64,000 bases of DNA from VXOI01 sp965261945. GTDB taxonomy: Bacteria > Chloroflexota > Dehalococcoidia > Lucifugimonadales > UBA3495. This document shows, one piece after another, positions 50,661 to 59,756 of the stretch; within the stretch, counting starts at the first letter, position 1; every line of letters starts with the position of its first letter. Where the stretch lies: the NCBI GenBank assembly GCA_965261945.1, contig CBDHEF010000002.1:2542001-2606000 (forward strand). The letters run 5' to 3'. The translations under genes and the position numbers were made by a program. The notes beneath the pieces are model-generated. The model was not told the DNA's origin, searched no databases, and saw only the letters and a list, made by a program, of their open reading frames with translations.

Positions 50661-52115
50661 ATGCCAGCCAGAACCGGGGCGGAATACATCGCCAATCTCA
50701 AGGAAAACGGGCCGGAGGTCTACCTGCACGGCGAGCGCGTCAAGGACGTCACCACCCACCCGGCGCTGCGCGGCGGCGTGGAGTCGCTGGCACGGCTCTA
50801 CGATATGCAGCACGACCCGGCCATCCGCGACGAGATGACTTACGTGTCGCCCACCACGGGCGACCGCGTGGGCACGTCGTTCATCATGCCGCGCACCATG
50901 GACGACCTGGAGGCCCGGCGCGTGATGATGCGCCACTGGGCCAGGGCCACCTTCGGCATGATGGGCCGCAGCCCCGACTTTATGAACGTCAACATCATGG
51001 CGATGGCCGCCGCCGGCGACTACTTCGCCCAGAACCGCCCGGAGTTCAAGGACAACATCAACAGCTACTACGAACACGTCCGCGAGAACGACCTGGCGCT
51101 GACTCACACGCTGCTCAACCTGCAACGCAGCCGCACGCCGGGCGCGACGCCGCTGGAAGACCGCACCGACATCGCCCTACAGGTGGAGAAGGAGACCGAC
51201 GCCGGCATCATCGTCAACGGCGCGCGGGTGCTGGCCACCCTGGCCCCGCTGTCCGAGGAGATCGCGCTGTATCCCACCACGTCGCATCAGCTTCCGGGAC
51301 AGGCGCCGGAGCGCTACTCCTTCGCCTTCGCCGTTGCCAACAACACGCCGGGCCTGCGCTACCAGTGCCGTGAGAGCTTCGACTTCGAGCGCTCCCACTT
51401 CGACCACCCGCTGGGTTCGCGCTTCGAGGAAGTGGACGCCGTGGCCTTCTTCGACCATGTGTTTGTGCCGTGGGAAAATGTGTTCCTGCTGGGCGACGTG
51501 GAGCTGTGCAACAACCTGCAACAGGCCACCAACCGGCACCTGCATTCGGGGCACCAGGTGGTCACCAAGAACGTCGCCAAGTGCGAGTTCGTGCTGGGCC
51601 TGGCGACGCTGATGACCGAAACGCTGGGGTCGTCGCAACAGCAGCAGGCGCAGCAGATGATCGCCGAAATCATCGAGAACCTGGAGGTCACCAAGGCCTG
51701 CCTGCGGGCCGCCGAGGCCGACGCCGAGGTGGACCAGTGGGGCGTGATGGCCCCGGCCGAGCTGCCCCTGCAGGCCGCCCGCAACCTGTTCATACGGATG
51801 TACCCGCGCATGGGCGAGATCATCCACCTGCTGGGATCCAGCAGCCTGATGGCCCTGCCCACCGAGGCCGACCTGGAGGGCCCGCTGGCCGAGGAAATCA
51901 ACCGCTACCTGGAGACCGACTCCGCCTCCGCCCGCGACCGGGTGCGGCTGTTCCGGCTGGCCTGGGATATGTCGTGCAGCGCCTTCGGAGCGCGGCAGAT
52001 TCTCTACGAGCGCTTCTTCCAGGCCGATTCCGTCCGCAACGCCGTCATCCTGTACAACATGAAAGACCGCCAGCCCCACGCCGACTGGGTACGCCAGTTC
52101 CTGGAACAGGAATAA
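50661..52115 (+). CDS. 4-hydroxyphenylacetate 3-hydroxylase-family oxygenase (HpaB-like)
   Basis: A 484-residue FADH2-dependent hydroxylase. It has RTGAEYIANLKENGPEVYLHGERVKDVTTHPALRGG at the start, MMGRSPDFMN, FVPWENVFLLGDVEL and a helical end (MSCSAFGARQILYERFF). Relatives hydroxylate phenols with a separate flavin reductase, which is not in the window. The start is ATG 50661; the frame further up is not conserved. A small cupin gene follows. Confidence 0.88.
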   Translation: MPARTGAEYIANLKENGPEVYLHGERVKDVTTHPALRGGVESLARLYDMQHDPAIRDEMTYVSPTTGDRVGTSFIMPRTMDDLEARRVMMRHWARATFGMMGRSPDFMNVNIMAMAAAGDYFAQNRPEFKDNINSYYEHVRENDLALTHTLLNLQRSRTPGATPLEDRTDIALQVEKETDAGIIVNGARVLATLAPLSEEIALYPTTSHQLPGQAPERYSFAFAVANNTPGLRYQCRESFDFERSHFDHPLGSRFEEVDAVAFFDHVFVPWENVFLLGDVELCNNLQQATNRHLHSGHQVVTKNVAKCEFVLGLATLMTETLGSSQQQQAQQMIAEIIENLEVTKACLRAAEADAEVDQWGVMAPAELPLQAARNLFIRMYPRMGEIIHLLGSSSLMALPTEADLEGPLAEEINRYLETDSASARDRVRLFRLAWDMSCSAFGARQILYERFFQADSVRNAVILYNMKDRQPHADWVRQFLEQE

Positions 52116-52163
52116 TCAAACCTTTGCGTCATTGCGTCAAAAAAACCGTAAGGAGAGCAAGCC

Positions 52164-52526
52164 ATGCCGGAGCCGAGAGTGATTCGCAGTGAGGAAGTAC
52201 AGCAATTGCAGCGGGCCGAGGGCGTAACCGTCGCCAGCCACATCAACAAGGAGTTCGGAGCGACGGAGATTTCCAGCGGCATCACCAGCTTCGAGGCGGG
52301 CCGCTCCAACACCACCCACTACCACAACGCCGAGGAGTCGGTCATCGTAATCGAGGGCGAGGGCATCCTGCTGATCAACGGCGTGGAGCACCGCGTAAGC
52401 GTCAACGACGCCGCCTTCATCACCCCCGGCACGCACCACCGCCTGATCAACACCGGCGAAGGCCCCTTCCGCATCGCCTGGTCATACGCCACGGTGGACG
52501 TGTCGCGGACGCTGGTGGAGGATTAG
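52164..52526 (+). CDS. Cupin-domain protein
   Basis: A 120-residue single-cupin protein. THYHNAEESVIVIEGEG is motif 1 (metal-binding His, His, Glu) and TPGTHHRLINTGEGPF is motif 2. It is probably a small dioxygenase, isomerase or binding protein. AAGGAG precedes the ATG, and it lies 48 bp after the HpaB-type gene. Confidence 0.85.
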   Translation: MPEPRVIRSEEVQQLQRAEGVTVASHINKEFGATEISSGITSFEAGRSNTTHYHNAEESVIVIEGEGILLINGVEHRVSVNDAAFITPGTHHRLINTGEGPFRIAWSYATVDVSRTLVED

Positions 52527-52536
52527 GGGGTGCATT

Positions 52537-52824
52537 ATGGCTCCCGCCAAACAAAAACAGCGCCTTGACGAGGAACTGGCAGACCAGCTTGACAAGCTCC
52601 CGCCGCCCGAGGATGTAGAGGAGCTTTGCTCCGTACTGCGCGTAGCCACGCTGCGCGAAATGGCGGCGGAAATCCTCAACGGCGGCATCGAACACGCTAA
52701 AGGGAACCTTGACCGGCTGGAGTTCACCAAGCTCATCAACAGTTGGGTTGCGACGGCGGAAGAAACGGTAGCCGCTGGCCGGAACGTTTCCAGGATTGCT
52801 TCCAGACGCCGCAAGAAGTCCTGA
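52537..52824 (+). CDS. Putative antitoxin paired with a RelE-like toxin
   Basis: A 95-residue, highly charged helical protein (EELADQLDKLPPPEDVEELCSVLR ... REMAAEILNGGIEHAKGN) with a basic tail (RIASRRRKKS). It belongs to no family I recognise. Its position just before a RelE/ParE-like gene, with 15 bp between, suggests the antitoxin of the pair. Confidence 0.55.
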   Translation: MAPAKQKQRLDEELADQLDKLPPPEDVEELCSVLRVATLREMAAEILNGGIEHAKGNLDRLEFTKLINSWVATAEETVAAGRNVSRIASRRRKKS

Positions 52825-52839
52825 AGAAGCCATTTGTCT

Positions 52840-53130
52840 ATGCCAAGCTATCAAGTAAGGACTCACCGCGCCGTCAGAAGGTTCCTTAGAACTCACCGTG
52901 ACCTTGAGGATAAGTGGAATGACATCGTAGACCGGATTCTACGGAGTCCCCGGTTGGGCGCACACATTGACCACCTCAAAGCTCCCTGGTTCTGTAGTTA
53001 CCGATGGGATGAGGGTTCTTATCGAATCAAGTACGATGTAGATGACCAAGACGACGAAATTCACTTCTACGACGCTAACAGCCGGGGCGATGTCTACAAA
53101 GGCCGCAGAGGCGCAGACAGACGCGGGTAA
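52840..53130 (+). CDS. RelE/ParE-superfamily toxin-like protein
   Basis: A 96-residue protein. YQVRTHRAVRRFLRTHRDLEDKWNDIVDRI is the two-helix start, and SPRLGAHIDHLKAPWFCSYRWDEGSYRIKYDVDDQDDEIHFYDANSRGDVYK the beta-sheet of RelE-like mRNA interferases or ParE-like gyrase poisons. ATG 52840 is preferred over TTG 52834. It forms a toxin-antitoxin pair with the upstream gene. Confidence 0.75.
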   Translation: MPSYQVRTHRAVRRFLRTHRDLEDKWNDIVDRILRSPRLGAHIDHLKAPWFCSYRWDEGSYRIKYDVDDQDDEIHFYDANSRGDVYKGRRGADRRG

Positions 53131-53134
53131 AGGA

Positions 53135-53587
53135 TTAGGGGGTGAGATAAGGTTTCAGCAGTTTGGCGGCGTTCTCCAGCCTGACAGCGTTGATGAATTT
53201 GCCGTACTCATCCTCGCCGTCGTAGAAAACGGTGAGTCCGTCGGCGATAGTGCACTGGAAGCGCGTGGGCAATCCACACTCCAAGGTCAGCGCGTCTGCG
53301 GTACGGTCATACTTGACAATTGGCTGCAATTGCATCCTGTCCAAGTCAATTTCAGCCGGACGGTCGCGCAACTTTTCGCAGCTCGACGCAGACACACCCG
53401 GCCGGCCTTCGTACAAAACCGGCCGCAGCAGTGAGCCTGGACCGGATACCTCTATGGCGACAGGATTAAGTTCGGAATCGGCATAGACGATGACGTCTTT
53501 AGCCACATCAGCGCCCCAGGCCCAAGGACTGCCGTTATTCAGCAGCAGTATGTCGTCGGACGGGTAATATGAGATTCGCAGCTTCAT
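53135..53587 (-). CDS. Tandem DUF2283-like protein
   Basis: A 150-residue protein with two similar halves. Each has a strand pair of the form (Y/K)YPSDDILLLNNG or KYDRTADALTLECG, then DVIVYADSELNPVAIEV or GLTVFYDGEDEYGKFINAVRLENA. This is the DUF2283 pattern, often found beside DUF4258 genes in toxin-antitoxin-like pairs. ATG 53587 overlaps the upstream gene's stop by 4 bp. GGAGG is 11 bases ahead. Confidence 0.72.
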   Translation of the reverse strand: MKLRISYYPSDDILLLNNGSPWAWGADVAKDVIVYADSELNPVAIEVSGPGSLLRPVLYEGRPGVSASSCEKLRDRPAEIDLDRMQLQPIVKYDRTADALTLECGLPTRFQCTIADGLTVFYDGEDEYGKFINAVRLENAAKLLKPYLTP

Positions 53588-53922
53588 GGTTGGCTTTGCC
53601 TCCTTAACCACTTCGTCGTCTCCTTACCATCAAAGAAGCGGTTAACCAACGTCCCGTCCCTTTGCCGAAGCACTACCCGGATGCACTTGTCGGCTTCCTG
53701 AATGTATGCCCAATACGAGATAGTCTCATTCTCAGATTTAATCGCTATCCGGTGTGGCTCCGCTACAACGCGCTCTATCCATTCATCATCAATCGGTTCG
53801 GGATGCGTTGTCAAGGCTTGCTCCTCGTAGTAGGCCGAGGTATACCGGCCAGCACTCGTGATTCCGCCACCCTCTTCCGGTGCGCCCTTTTTCGCGGAGG
53901 CTTCTTGCGCTCTTCGCCTCAT
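53584..53922 (-). CDS. DUF4258-like protein, putative toxin partner
   Basis: A 112-residue protein. A disordered start (RRRAQEASAKKGAPEEGGG) is followed by IDDEWIERVVAEPHRIAIKSENETISYWAYIQEADKCIRVVLRQRDGTLVNRFFD. This matches the DUF4258 layout (helix, then a sheet with a polar R-V-x-RDGxxVxxxFxD strand). It is translationally coupled to the DUF2283-like gene. Confidence 0.65.
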   Translation of the reverse strand: MRRRAQEASAKKGAPEEGGGITSAGRYTSAYYEEQALTTHPEPIDDEWIERVVAEPHRIAIKSENETISYWAYIQEADKCIRVVLRQRDGTLVNRFFDGKETTKWLRRQSQP

Positions 53923-54083
53923 ATTTTAGGGCTATCTTAGCCGCGGTGCCGCGCCTTTCGCAGAACTGAACGCCACCAGCTTGGGCCAGTCAATTGAGCC
54001 GTCTCGAGTCCACAGAATCCAAAAGCGACAGTGGCGACAGTCTGGTATAGTCACAGTCAATCACCTTCTATCGGAGTGCATCC

Positions 54084-55907
54084 ATGACATCCAGGCGTCA
54101 ACAGGCCCAAGACCGATACGACCACATCCTACCGTTCGTCCAAGAAGCAGCAGACGAATATTATGGAGGAAATATCGATAGGGGCTTTCGGCATTGGGCC
54201 TTTGCTACCTGTTTCGGTGTTGGTTACGACATAGAGGGAAATGACATCGTTGATTACACGGCCATTGACGGCTCAGACGACTTTGAAATTGATGGATACT
54301 TCATGCCGGATTCGGATGACGAATCCGTTGTTCACCTTTTCCAGAGCAAGCACCGGCAGGCTGGAACGGGCATGGGCCCGAAGGAACTTGCCGCTTTCCT
54401 GAATGCTCCCAATCGCATACTGAATGCAAATGAAGTAGCAGCCAGCAACAATGAAGAAACTAAAGCACTGCACGACCGACTTATGACATTGCTGAAAACC
54501 AGCAAAAACAAGTGCTCAATCAATCTAGTTTGGACAACCAGCGGCAATCTAACACCAACAGCACGTAAACACGCTGAAGAAAATCGGTCTTGGAACATTA
54601 CAACAGAAGTTAATGGAAACCCGACCGAAGTAACTGTGACTTTGGATTGTTTGGATTTAGCCGACATTTGCCAGCAGCATGATATTCAACAGGATAGCAG
54701 CGATGACTTTCCTTCCAAGTGCGACCATACTTTTACCTTGGATGAAAAGTCATATCATGAGACCATCTCGGGTGTACATTACCGTACAGTGTCTATGACA
54801 GTTCCTGTCAAGCAGATTATCGAGGTTTTTGCTCGCCACAATTACAAGATATTCCGCTTGAATCCACGTGGGCCGTTGGGCAATAAAGTCAATGCCGGTA
54901 TCAAGAACACGCTTCTTGACGAGACCGAGAGACAATTGTTTCATTTGCTGAATAACGGCATCACAGCTATTTGCCTGTCATGGAGAATAGATGGTGGGCA
55001 ATTGCGAGTGCAAGATTTCCAGATTATCAACGGTTGTCAAACTACGGTCACACTTTGGAATGTGCGGGCAGCTATACAAAACGACCCGTCGGTGCGAGTG
55101 ACAGTTAAGCTGACCGAATGCCCAGAGCATTTCGCGGGGAGAATTGCGAGCACGACAAATACTCAGGCGGCATTACGGGCAGAGGATTTTACTTCCAACG
55201 AGCCGGTGCAAATTAGGATACAGAATGAATTCTTTAGCATGAACCCGCCGTGGTTCTATCAGGTTAAGCGCGGCGAATGGCAAAAAATGCTGGGTGGCCT
55301 AACGGAGAAAGAGAGATACCGGGACGCAGCAGGAGGCTATCGTCAATTGAACAGTAGGGAAGTCGCCCAAGCAGTAGTCTCTTTTGCTGGATTTCCTGGC
55401 GAGGCTAAAGACAAGATACGCAATTTCCTGAATAAGGAAAGTGTGTCGTCCATAGCGCGGGAAAGTGAATTCAGCTACGCCGGCATCTACACCGACAGCG
55501 TTTCCGCGTCCCAATTATTGCTGCCCGCAATGATTCAGCGCAAGGTTTGGAAACAAGTTGCTACGGACAAAGCGACAGCCGACTGGCTGGATTATGCCAG
55601 ATTCCACATCGTATGGCTTATCGGCGACATACTCCGTGAACACTATCAGCAGAAGGAGCATTTGTTTCCTGCATCAAGGGCATCGATCGTTACGGCGCAA
55701 ATAGACGACTGGTTTAGCCCAATCTACCAAATTGCGGTTGCTGCAATTAGGAGCTCTATCGAGCCCATCCGAAATAGCGAGCAATACCCGGGACATCGGG
55801 AGTTCTTCCGAACCGCTGCAAACTATAGGACTATGGAATCGAACCTGCGCAACGCGATCCAACTAGCATCAAATTTCGGCAACCCCACAGCCAACCTTCC
55901 CGCGTGA
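54084..55907 (+). CDS. AIPR-family abortive infection protein
   Basis: A 607-residue protein. The N-terminus carries a nuclease-like core, with DDFEIDGYF followed by HLFQSKHR (Asp, then Glu, then QxK). The AIPR hallmark follows at about 270-330: NPRGPLGNKVNAGIKNTL, HLLNNGITAICLSW and DFQIINGCQTTVTLW. AIPR proteins take part in phage abortive infection and DNA-modification-related defence. Codon GC is about 47%, well below the window, suggesting transfer. GGAG lies seven bases before the ATG. Confidence 0.88.
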   Translation: MTSRRQQAQDRYDHILPFVQEAADEYYGGNIDRGFRHWAFATCFGVGYDIEGNDIVDYTAIDGSDDFEIDGYFMPDSDDESVVHLFQSKHRQAGTGMGPKELAAFLNAPNRILNANEVAASNNEETKALHDRLMTLLKTSKNKCSINLVWTTSGNLTPTARKHAEENRSWNITTEVNGNPTEVTVTLDCLDLADICQQHDIQQDSSDDFPSKCDHTFTLDEKSYHETISGVHYRTVSMTVPVKQIIEVFARHNYKIFRLNPRGPLGNKVNAGIKNTLLDETERQLFHLLNNGITAICLSWRIDGGQLRVQDFQIINGCQTTVTLWNVRAAIQNDPSVRVTVKLTECPEHFAGRIASTTNTQAALRAEDFTSNEPVQIRIQNEFFSMNPPWFYQVKRGEWQKMLGGLTEKERYRDAAGGYRQLNSREVAQAVVSFAGFPGEAKDKIRNFLNKESVSSIARESEFSYAGIYTDSVSASQLLLPAMIQRKVWKQVATDKATADWLDYARFHIVWLIGDILREHYQQKEHLFPASRASIVTAQIDDWFSPIYQIAVAAIRSSIEPIRNSEQYPGHREFFRTAANYRTMESNLRNAIQLASNFGNPTANLPA

Positions 55908-55924
55908 GGGTTATGACCTAGTGC

Positions 55925-56278
55925 TCATGCTCCCAAGTGTAGCATGACGTAGCTGTCACGCCAGGGCAGGGCGCGGATCCAAGCGCGAATGGCCTTTCTG
56001 CCACTTTCGTCGATCCCGGCCTCGGTGCACCAATTGCGGGCACGTTTCGACAACGCCGCCCTCTGGAATTCGAGAAACGCATTGTCTGTCCAGCCACCAC
56101 CCCAATCGTCCATTGCCAGTTCAGGGTTGAGCGCCAAGTCCTTGAGGAAGTCGGACACCGGCGGCTGGGGTTCGTCAAGGTAGTTGATGCTCACCACGCC
56201 TACGCTCAGTCCCATAGCCCACTCCAGGAAAGCGTTTGGCAGATGGTAACGGACCCGCCGCCGTTTGACCACCACCAA
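55925..56278 (-). CDS. Hypothetical protein next to AIPR gene
   Basis: A 117-residue protein with a basic start (KRRRVRYHLPNAFLEWAMGLSVGVVSINY) and a Trp-rich middle (MDDWGGGWTDNAFLEFQ). No family is recognised. It converges on the AIPR gene with 17 bp between the stops. The TTG start has no good ribosome site, so both the start and the gene are uncertain. Confidence 0.4.
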   Translation of the reverse strand: MVVVKRRRVRYHLPNAFLEWAMGLSVGVVSINYLDEPQPPVSDFLKDLALNPELAMDDWGGGWTDNAFLEFQRAALSKRARNWCTEAGIDESGRKAIRAWIRALPWRDSYVMLHLGA

Positions 56279-56298
56279 CTGTCATCAATCCGCGCGCC

Positions 56299-56763
56299 TT
56301 ACTCCCCAACCTCCACGATCATCTCCACCTCCACCGGCGCCCGGAGCGGCAGCCCCACCATGCCCACGGCGGAGCGGGCGTGGCGGCCCTGGTCGCCGTA
56401 GAGGCTGACCAGCAGGTCTGAGGCGCCGTTGCCCACCACGAAGTGACGCTCGAAGTCGGGGTCGGCGTTGACCATCACCAGCAGCTTGACCACCTGCTTC
56501 ACGCTGTCCAGGCTGCCGGTGGCTGACTTGACGGCGGCCAGGCAGTTCAGCATCGCCTGGCGGGCCGACTCGTAGCCCTGCTCCTCGGTCACGTCGCGGC
56601 CCACCTTGCCGGGGTTCAGGATGGAGCCGTCGGGCATCCGGGGGATGTGGCCCGCCACATACAGCAGGTTGCCGGTGCGCACGGCAGACACAAAGTTGGC
56701 CACCGGCGCGTTGGGCTCGCTGAGCGACAGCCCCATCTCGTGCAGCTTATCTTCGACTGACAT
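56299..56763 (-). CDS. RidA-like protein, YjgF/YoaB type
   Basis: A 154-residue Rid-superfamily protein. It has APVANFVSAVRTGNLLYVAGHIPRMPDGS, ARQAMLNCLAAVKSATGSLDSVKQVVKLLVMVN and RHARSAVGMVGLPLRAPVEVEMIVEV. The HAR Arg is in the usual catalytic position, unlike in the two other Rid proteins of the window. Its longer internal loop is typical of the group. It is separated from the next Rid gene by a palindromic element. Confidence 0.85.
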   Translation of the reverse strand: MSVEDKLHEMGLSLSEPNAPVANFVSAVRTGNLLYVAGHIPRMPDGSILNPGKVGRDVTEEQGYESARQAMLNCLAAVKSATGSLDSVKQVVKLLVMVNADPDFERHFVVGNGASDLLVSLYGDQGRHARSAVGMVGLPLRAPVEVEMIVEVGE

Positions 56764-56801
56764 TTACCGTCCTCCTGATTTATTAATTCCTGATTTATAA
56801 A

Positions 56802-56945
56802 CCACAGAGAGCACAGAGAATCAGCCGTCATTCCCGCGAAAGCGGGAATCTGCTTGTGTCTGCGATGCAATCAACGCTAGGGATTGACAGTGCTTCTGGA
56901 TTCCCGCCTTCGCGGGAATGACGGCTGGCGCTGTGTCCTCTGTGG
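56802..56945. mobile_element. 144-bp nested palindromic element (MITE-like)
   Basis: Outer ends CCACAGAG / CTCTGTGG and inner 29-bp arms (56822-56850 and 56899-56927; one mismatch) enclose a short unique core. The arms carry the CATTCCCGC / GCGGGAATGACGG motif also seen inside the element at 17142-17257. It is non-coding, between two Rid genes. Confidence 0.6.
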
Positions 56946-56956
56946 GGAGATGACCG

Positions 56957-57340
56957 TTAGCCGGGCAGGCGGACTATGGCCTCGACTTCGACCAGCAGCT
57001 CGGGGCGAACCAGGCAGGAGACGCCGACGGTGGAGCTGGCGGGCGGGTTGGCGGGCCAGGTCTCCAGCCGCACCTTGGCGTAGGCGGCATAGTCGTCCAT
57101 GTTGGTCAGGAAGCAGGTAATCTTGGCCACGTCTTCCATGCGGCCGCCGGCGGCCTCAATGACGGCGCGGATGTTGGCCATCACCTGGCGCGACTGGGCC
57201 TCGCAACCCTCGGCGATGTTGCCGTTGGCGTCCGCGCCAACGTGCCCGGACACATACAGCATATCGCCGACCCGCACGCCGGGGGAAAGGTTGGGGTTGG
57301 GGGCCACTCCGGGGGGAATCACGGGCTGTCGTTCAGGCAT
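56957..57340 (-). CDS. RidA-like protein
   Basis: A 127-residue Rid protein. It has PNLSPGVRVGDMLYVSGHVGADANGNI, QSRQVMANIRAVIEAAGGRMEDVAKITCFLTNM and ending PASSTVGVSCLVRPELLVEVEAIVRL. Ser replaces the catalytic Arg of RidA, as in the protein at 49231-49626. Its role is unknown. Confidence 0.85.
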   Translation of the reverse strand: MPERQPVIPPGVAPNPNLSPGVRVGDMLYVSGHVGADANGNIAEGCEAQSRQVMANIRAVIEAAGGRMEDVAKITCFLTNMDDYAAYAKVRLETWPANPPASSTVGVSCLVRPELLVEVEAIVRLPG

Positions 57341-57443
57341 GGTGGTCTCCTTTCATATTTGGGGTTGACGCAGAGGGCGCGGGGATTACACAGAGAGCGC
57401 AGGGTGTTTCGATGTGTCTCTGCGCTCCTGGCGTTTTTCTATG

Positions 57444-57510
57444 TATCCGGGTGGTATCCGGGTGGTATCCGGGTGGTATCCGGGTGGTATACGGGTGGTA
57501 TACGGGATGG
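57444..57510. repeat. 11-bp tandem repeat just after relA/spoT
   Basis: TATCCGGGTGG four times (57444-57487), then TATACGGGTGG (57488-57498) and TATACGGGATGG. It starts a few bases beyond the RelA/SpoT stop and fills part of the gap to the next Rid gene. Confidence 0.85.
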
Positions 57511-57512
57511 TT

Positions 57513-59756
57513 TTACCGGGTAGAGGCAACGGCGGCGGAACGCTCGCGGTGTACGGAGATACAGCCCCGGATGCCCTCCAGCTTGGAGAACAGCTTGCCC
57601 AACTGCTCCATGCCGGTGGTGTGGACCGTGAGGGTCATGCTTACCTTGCCGTCCTGGTATCCCCCGGTGTTCACCGAGGCGATGTTCACGCCCTCTTCGG
57701 ACACGTTCCGGGTCAGGTCGTTCAGCAGGCCGACGCGGTCGTAGGCGAGCATGGTAATGCGAACCGGGTACAGGTTCTTTGTCTTGCCCCAGTCCACGGG
57801 AACGAACCGCTCCGGTTCGTCTTCATGACTGACGTTGGGGCAGTCGCGCTTGTGCACCGTGACTCCCCGGGAGCGGGTGACGAAGCCGATGATTTCGTCG
57901 CCGGGAATGGGATTGCAGCACGGGCCCATCCGGGTGAGCATATCGCCCACGCCCTGCACCGTGACGCCCGAAGTGGGGCTGGACAAAGGCAGGCCGGAAC
58001 GTTTCTCGACCAGCGGCGAAGGTTCCGGTTCCTGGCGGGCCTCGGCCAGCTTCTGGGCCAACTGGCTCTGGGAAACGCCGCCGGACCCCAGATTGGACAG
58101 CAGGTCTTCGATGGTGTCGTACTTGAACAGGGCCAGGATTTCGCTGTCGTCGAACTTCTGGTTGAGACGGCGAATTTCCCGGCGAAGTATCTCCCGGCCG
58201 CGCTGGATGTTCACGCCGCGCTCCTGGCGGCGGAACCACTGGCGGATGCTCTGGCGGGCGTTGGCGGAACGGACGTAGCCGCGGTTGGGGTTGAGCCAGT
58301 CGAGGCTGGGGCCACGGTCGTGCTTGGTGCTCATGATTTCCACGGTGTCGCCGTTCTGCAACGGCGTGTCCAGCGACATCAGCTTGCCGTTGACCTTGGC
58401 CCCGACGCAACGGTGGCCCAGCTCGGTGTGTATCTTGTAGGCGAAGTCCACCGGCGTGGAGCCGGCGGTGAGCTCGACGATGCGTCCCTTGGGGGTGTAG
58501 ACAAATACCTGGTCGCGGAAAATGTCCTGTTGGACTTTTTCGATGAACTCGGCCGTGCTGGTTACGTCTCGCTGCCACTCCAACAACTGCCGGAGCCCGC
58601 TCATCTTCTCTTCAAAATTCCTGTCGCTGGAACTGCCTTCCTTGTAGCGCCAGTGAGCGGCCACGCCGTACTCGGCAGTCTCGTGGAATTCGTAGGTCTT
58701 TATCTGCACTTCCAGGTGATTGCCGCTGTCGCACAGAACCGTGGTGTGCAGGGCCTGGTACATATTCTCTTTGGGGTTGGCGATGTAGTCGTCGAACAGG
58801 CGGGGGATGGGATGCCATAGCTGGTGAATCGCTCCCATCGCCCGGTAGCAGTCGGCCTGCCCCTCCACCAGCACGCGCAGGGCAAAGAGGTCATATATGT
58901 CGCTCAGTTGCTTGCCGTCGGCCTCGTACTTCTGCATCTTGCGATAGGTGCTGTATATGTTCTTGGGGCGGCCCGACACATCGGCCTTTATGCCCTCCCC
59001 CTCCAGCTTCTCCCGCAACTGTTCCGATACCTGGGCGACATACTCCTCCCGTTCCACCCGCCGCGCGGCCAGCATCCGGGAGATTTCGCGGTACTTGTCT
59101 ATGTCCAGGTGGCGCAGGGCCAGGTCGTCCAGTTGCCACTTGATTTCCCAGATGCCCAGTCGGTGGGCCAGCGGGGAATAAATGTCGAGGGTCTCCTGGG
59201 CGATGCGGCGCTGCTTCTCCGGCGGGAGGGCGTCCAGCGTCTTCATGTTGTGCAGCCGGTCGGCCAGCTTGATCAGGACGACGCGGATGTCCTCGGCCAT
59301 GGCCACCAGCATCTTGCGCAGGCTCTCGGCGTAGAGGCTGTCGGGGTCGTCGGCGCCTTCCGGCATCGCGCTCAGCGGGTCGTGAATGCGGCCGTCCAGC
59401 CTGGTCAGCTTGGTGACGCCGTCCACCAGCTTGGCGATTTCCGGCCCGAACTTGCTGGAAAGCTCGTCCAGTGGCACATCACAGTCTTCCACCACGTCGT
59501 GAAGCAGCGACGCGGCGATGGTCTGCTCGTCGAGGCGAAGGTCGGAGAGGTAGAGGGCGATTTCCAGAGGGTGGGCGATGTAGGGTTCGCCGGACTTCCG
59601 CAACTGTCCTTCGTGGCAGCGCTCGGCGAAGTGATATGCGTCCCTGATGAGGTTGGTGGCATTCTCCGGCAGGTAATCCGACACCTGCCCCAGAAGTCTG
59701 TCAATTACTTCCGCAGTCGCTACCCCAAAGCCGATACCCCCGTGTGTTGAATTCAA
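57513..59756 (-). CDS. spoT: Bifunctional (p)ppGpp synthetase/hydrolase RelA/SpoT
   Basis: A 747-residue Rsh enzyme. The HD hydrolase domain (HCEGQLRKSGEPYIAHPLEIA, LLHDVVEDCDV) and the synthetase domain (GRPKNIYSTYRKMQ, DLFALRVLVE, PKENMYQALHTTV) are complete. TGS (FVYTPKGRIVELTAGSTPVDFAY) and C-terminal ACT domains follow. It sets alarmone levels in the stringent response. TTG 59756 is the only plausible start and has a weak ribosome site. The intact ED in the hydrolase site suggests both activities. Confidence 0.93.
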   Translation of the reverse strand: MNSTHGGIGFGVATAEVIDRLLGQVSDYLPENATNLIRDAYHFAERCHEGQLRKSGEPYIAHPLEIALYLSDLRLDEQTIAASLLHDVVEDCDVPLDELSSKFGPEIAKLVDGVTKLTRLDGRIHDPLSAMPEGADDPDSLYAESLRKMLVAMAEDIRVVLIKLADRLHNMKTLDALPPEKQRRIAQETLDIYSPLAHRLGIWEIKWQLDDLALRHLDIDKYREISRMLAARRVEREEYVAQVSEQLREKLEGEGIKADVSGRPKNIYSTYRKMQKYEADGKQLSDIYDLFALRVLVEGQADCYRAMGAIHQLWHPIPRLFDDYIANPKENMYQALHTTVLCDSGNHLEVQIKTYEFHETAEYGVAAHWRYKEGSSSDRNFEEKMSGLRQLLEWQRDVTSTAEFIEKVQQDIFRDQVFVYTPKGRIVELTAGSTPVDFAYKIHTELGHRCVGAKVNGKLMSLDTPLQNGDTVEIMSTKHDRGPSLDWLNPNRGYVRSANARQSIRQWFRRQERGVNIQRGREILRREIRRLNQKFDDSEILALFKYDTIEDLLSNLGSGGVSQSQLAQKLAEARQEPEPSPLVEKRSGLPLSSPTSGVTVQGVGDMLTRMGPCCNPIPGDEIIGFVTRSRGVTVHKRDCPNVSHEDEPERFVPVDWGKTKNLYPVRITMLAYDRVGLLNDLTRNVSEEGVNIASVNTGGYQDGKVSMTLTVHTTGMEQLGKLFSKLEGIRGCISVHRERSAAVASTR

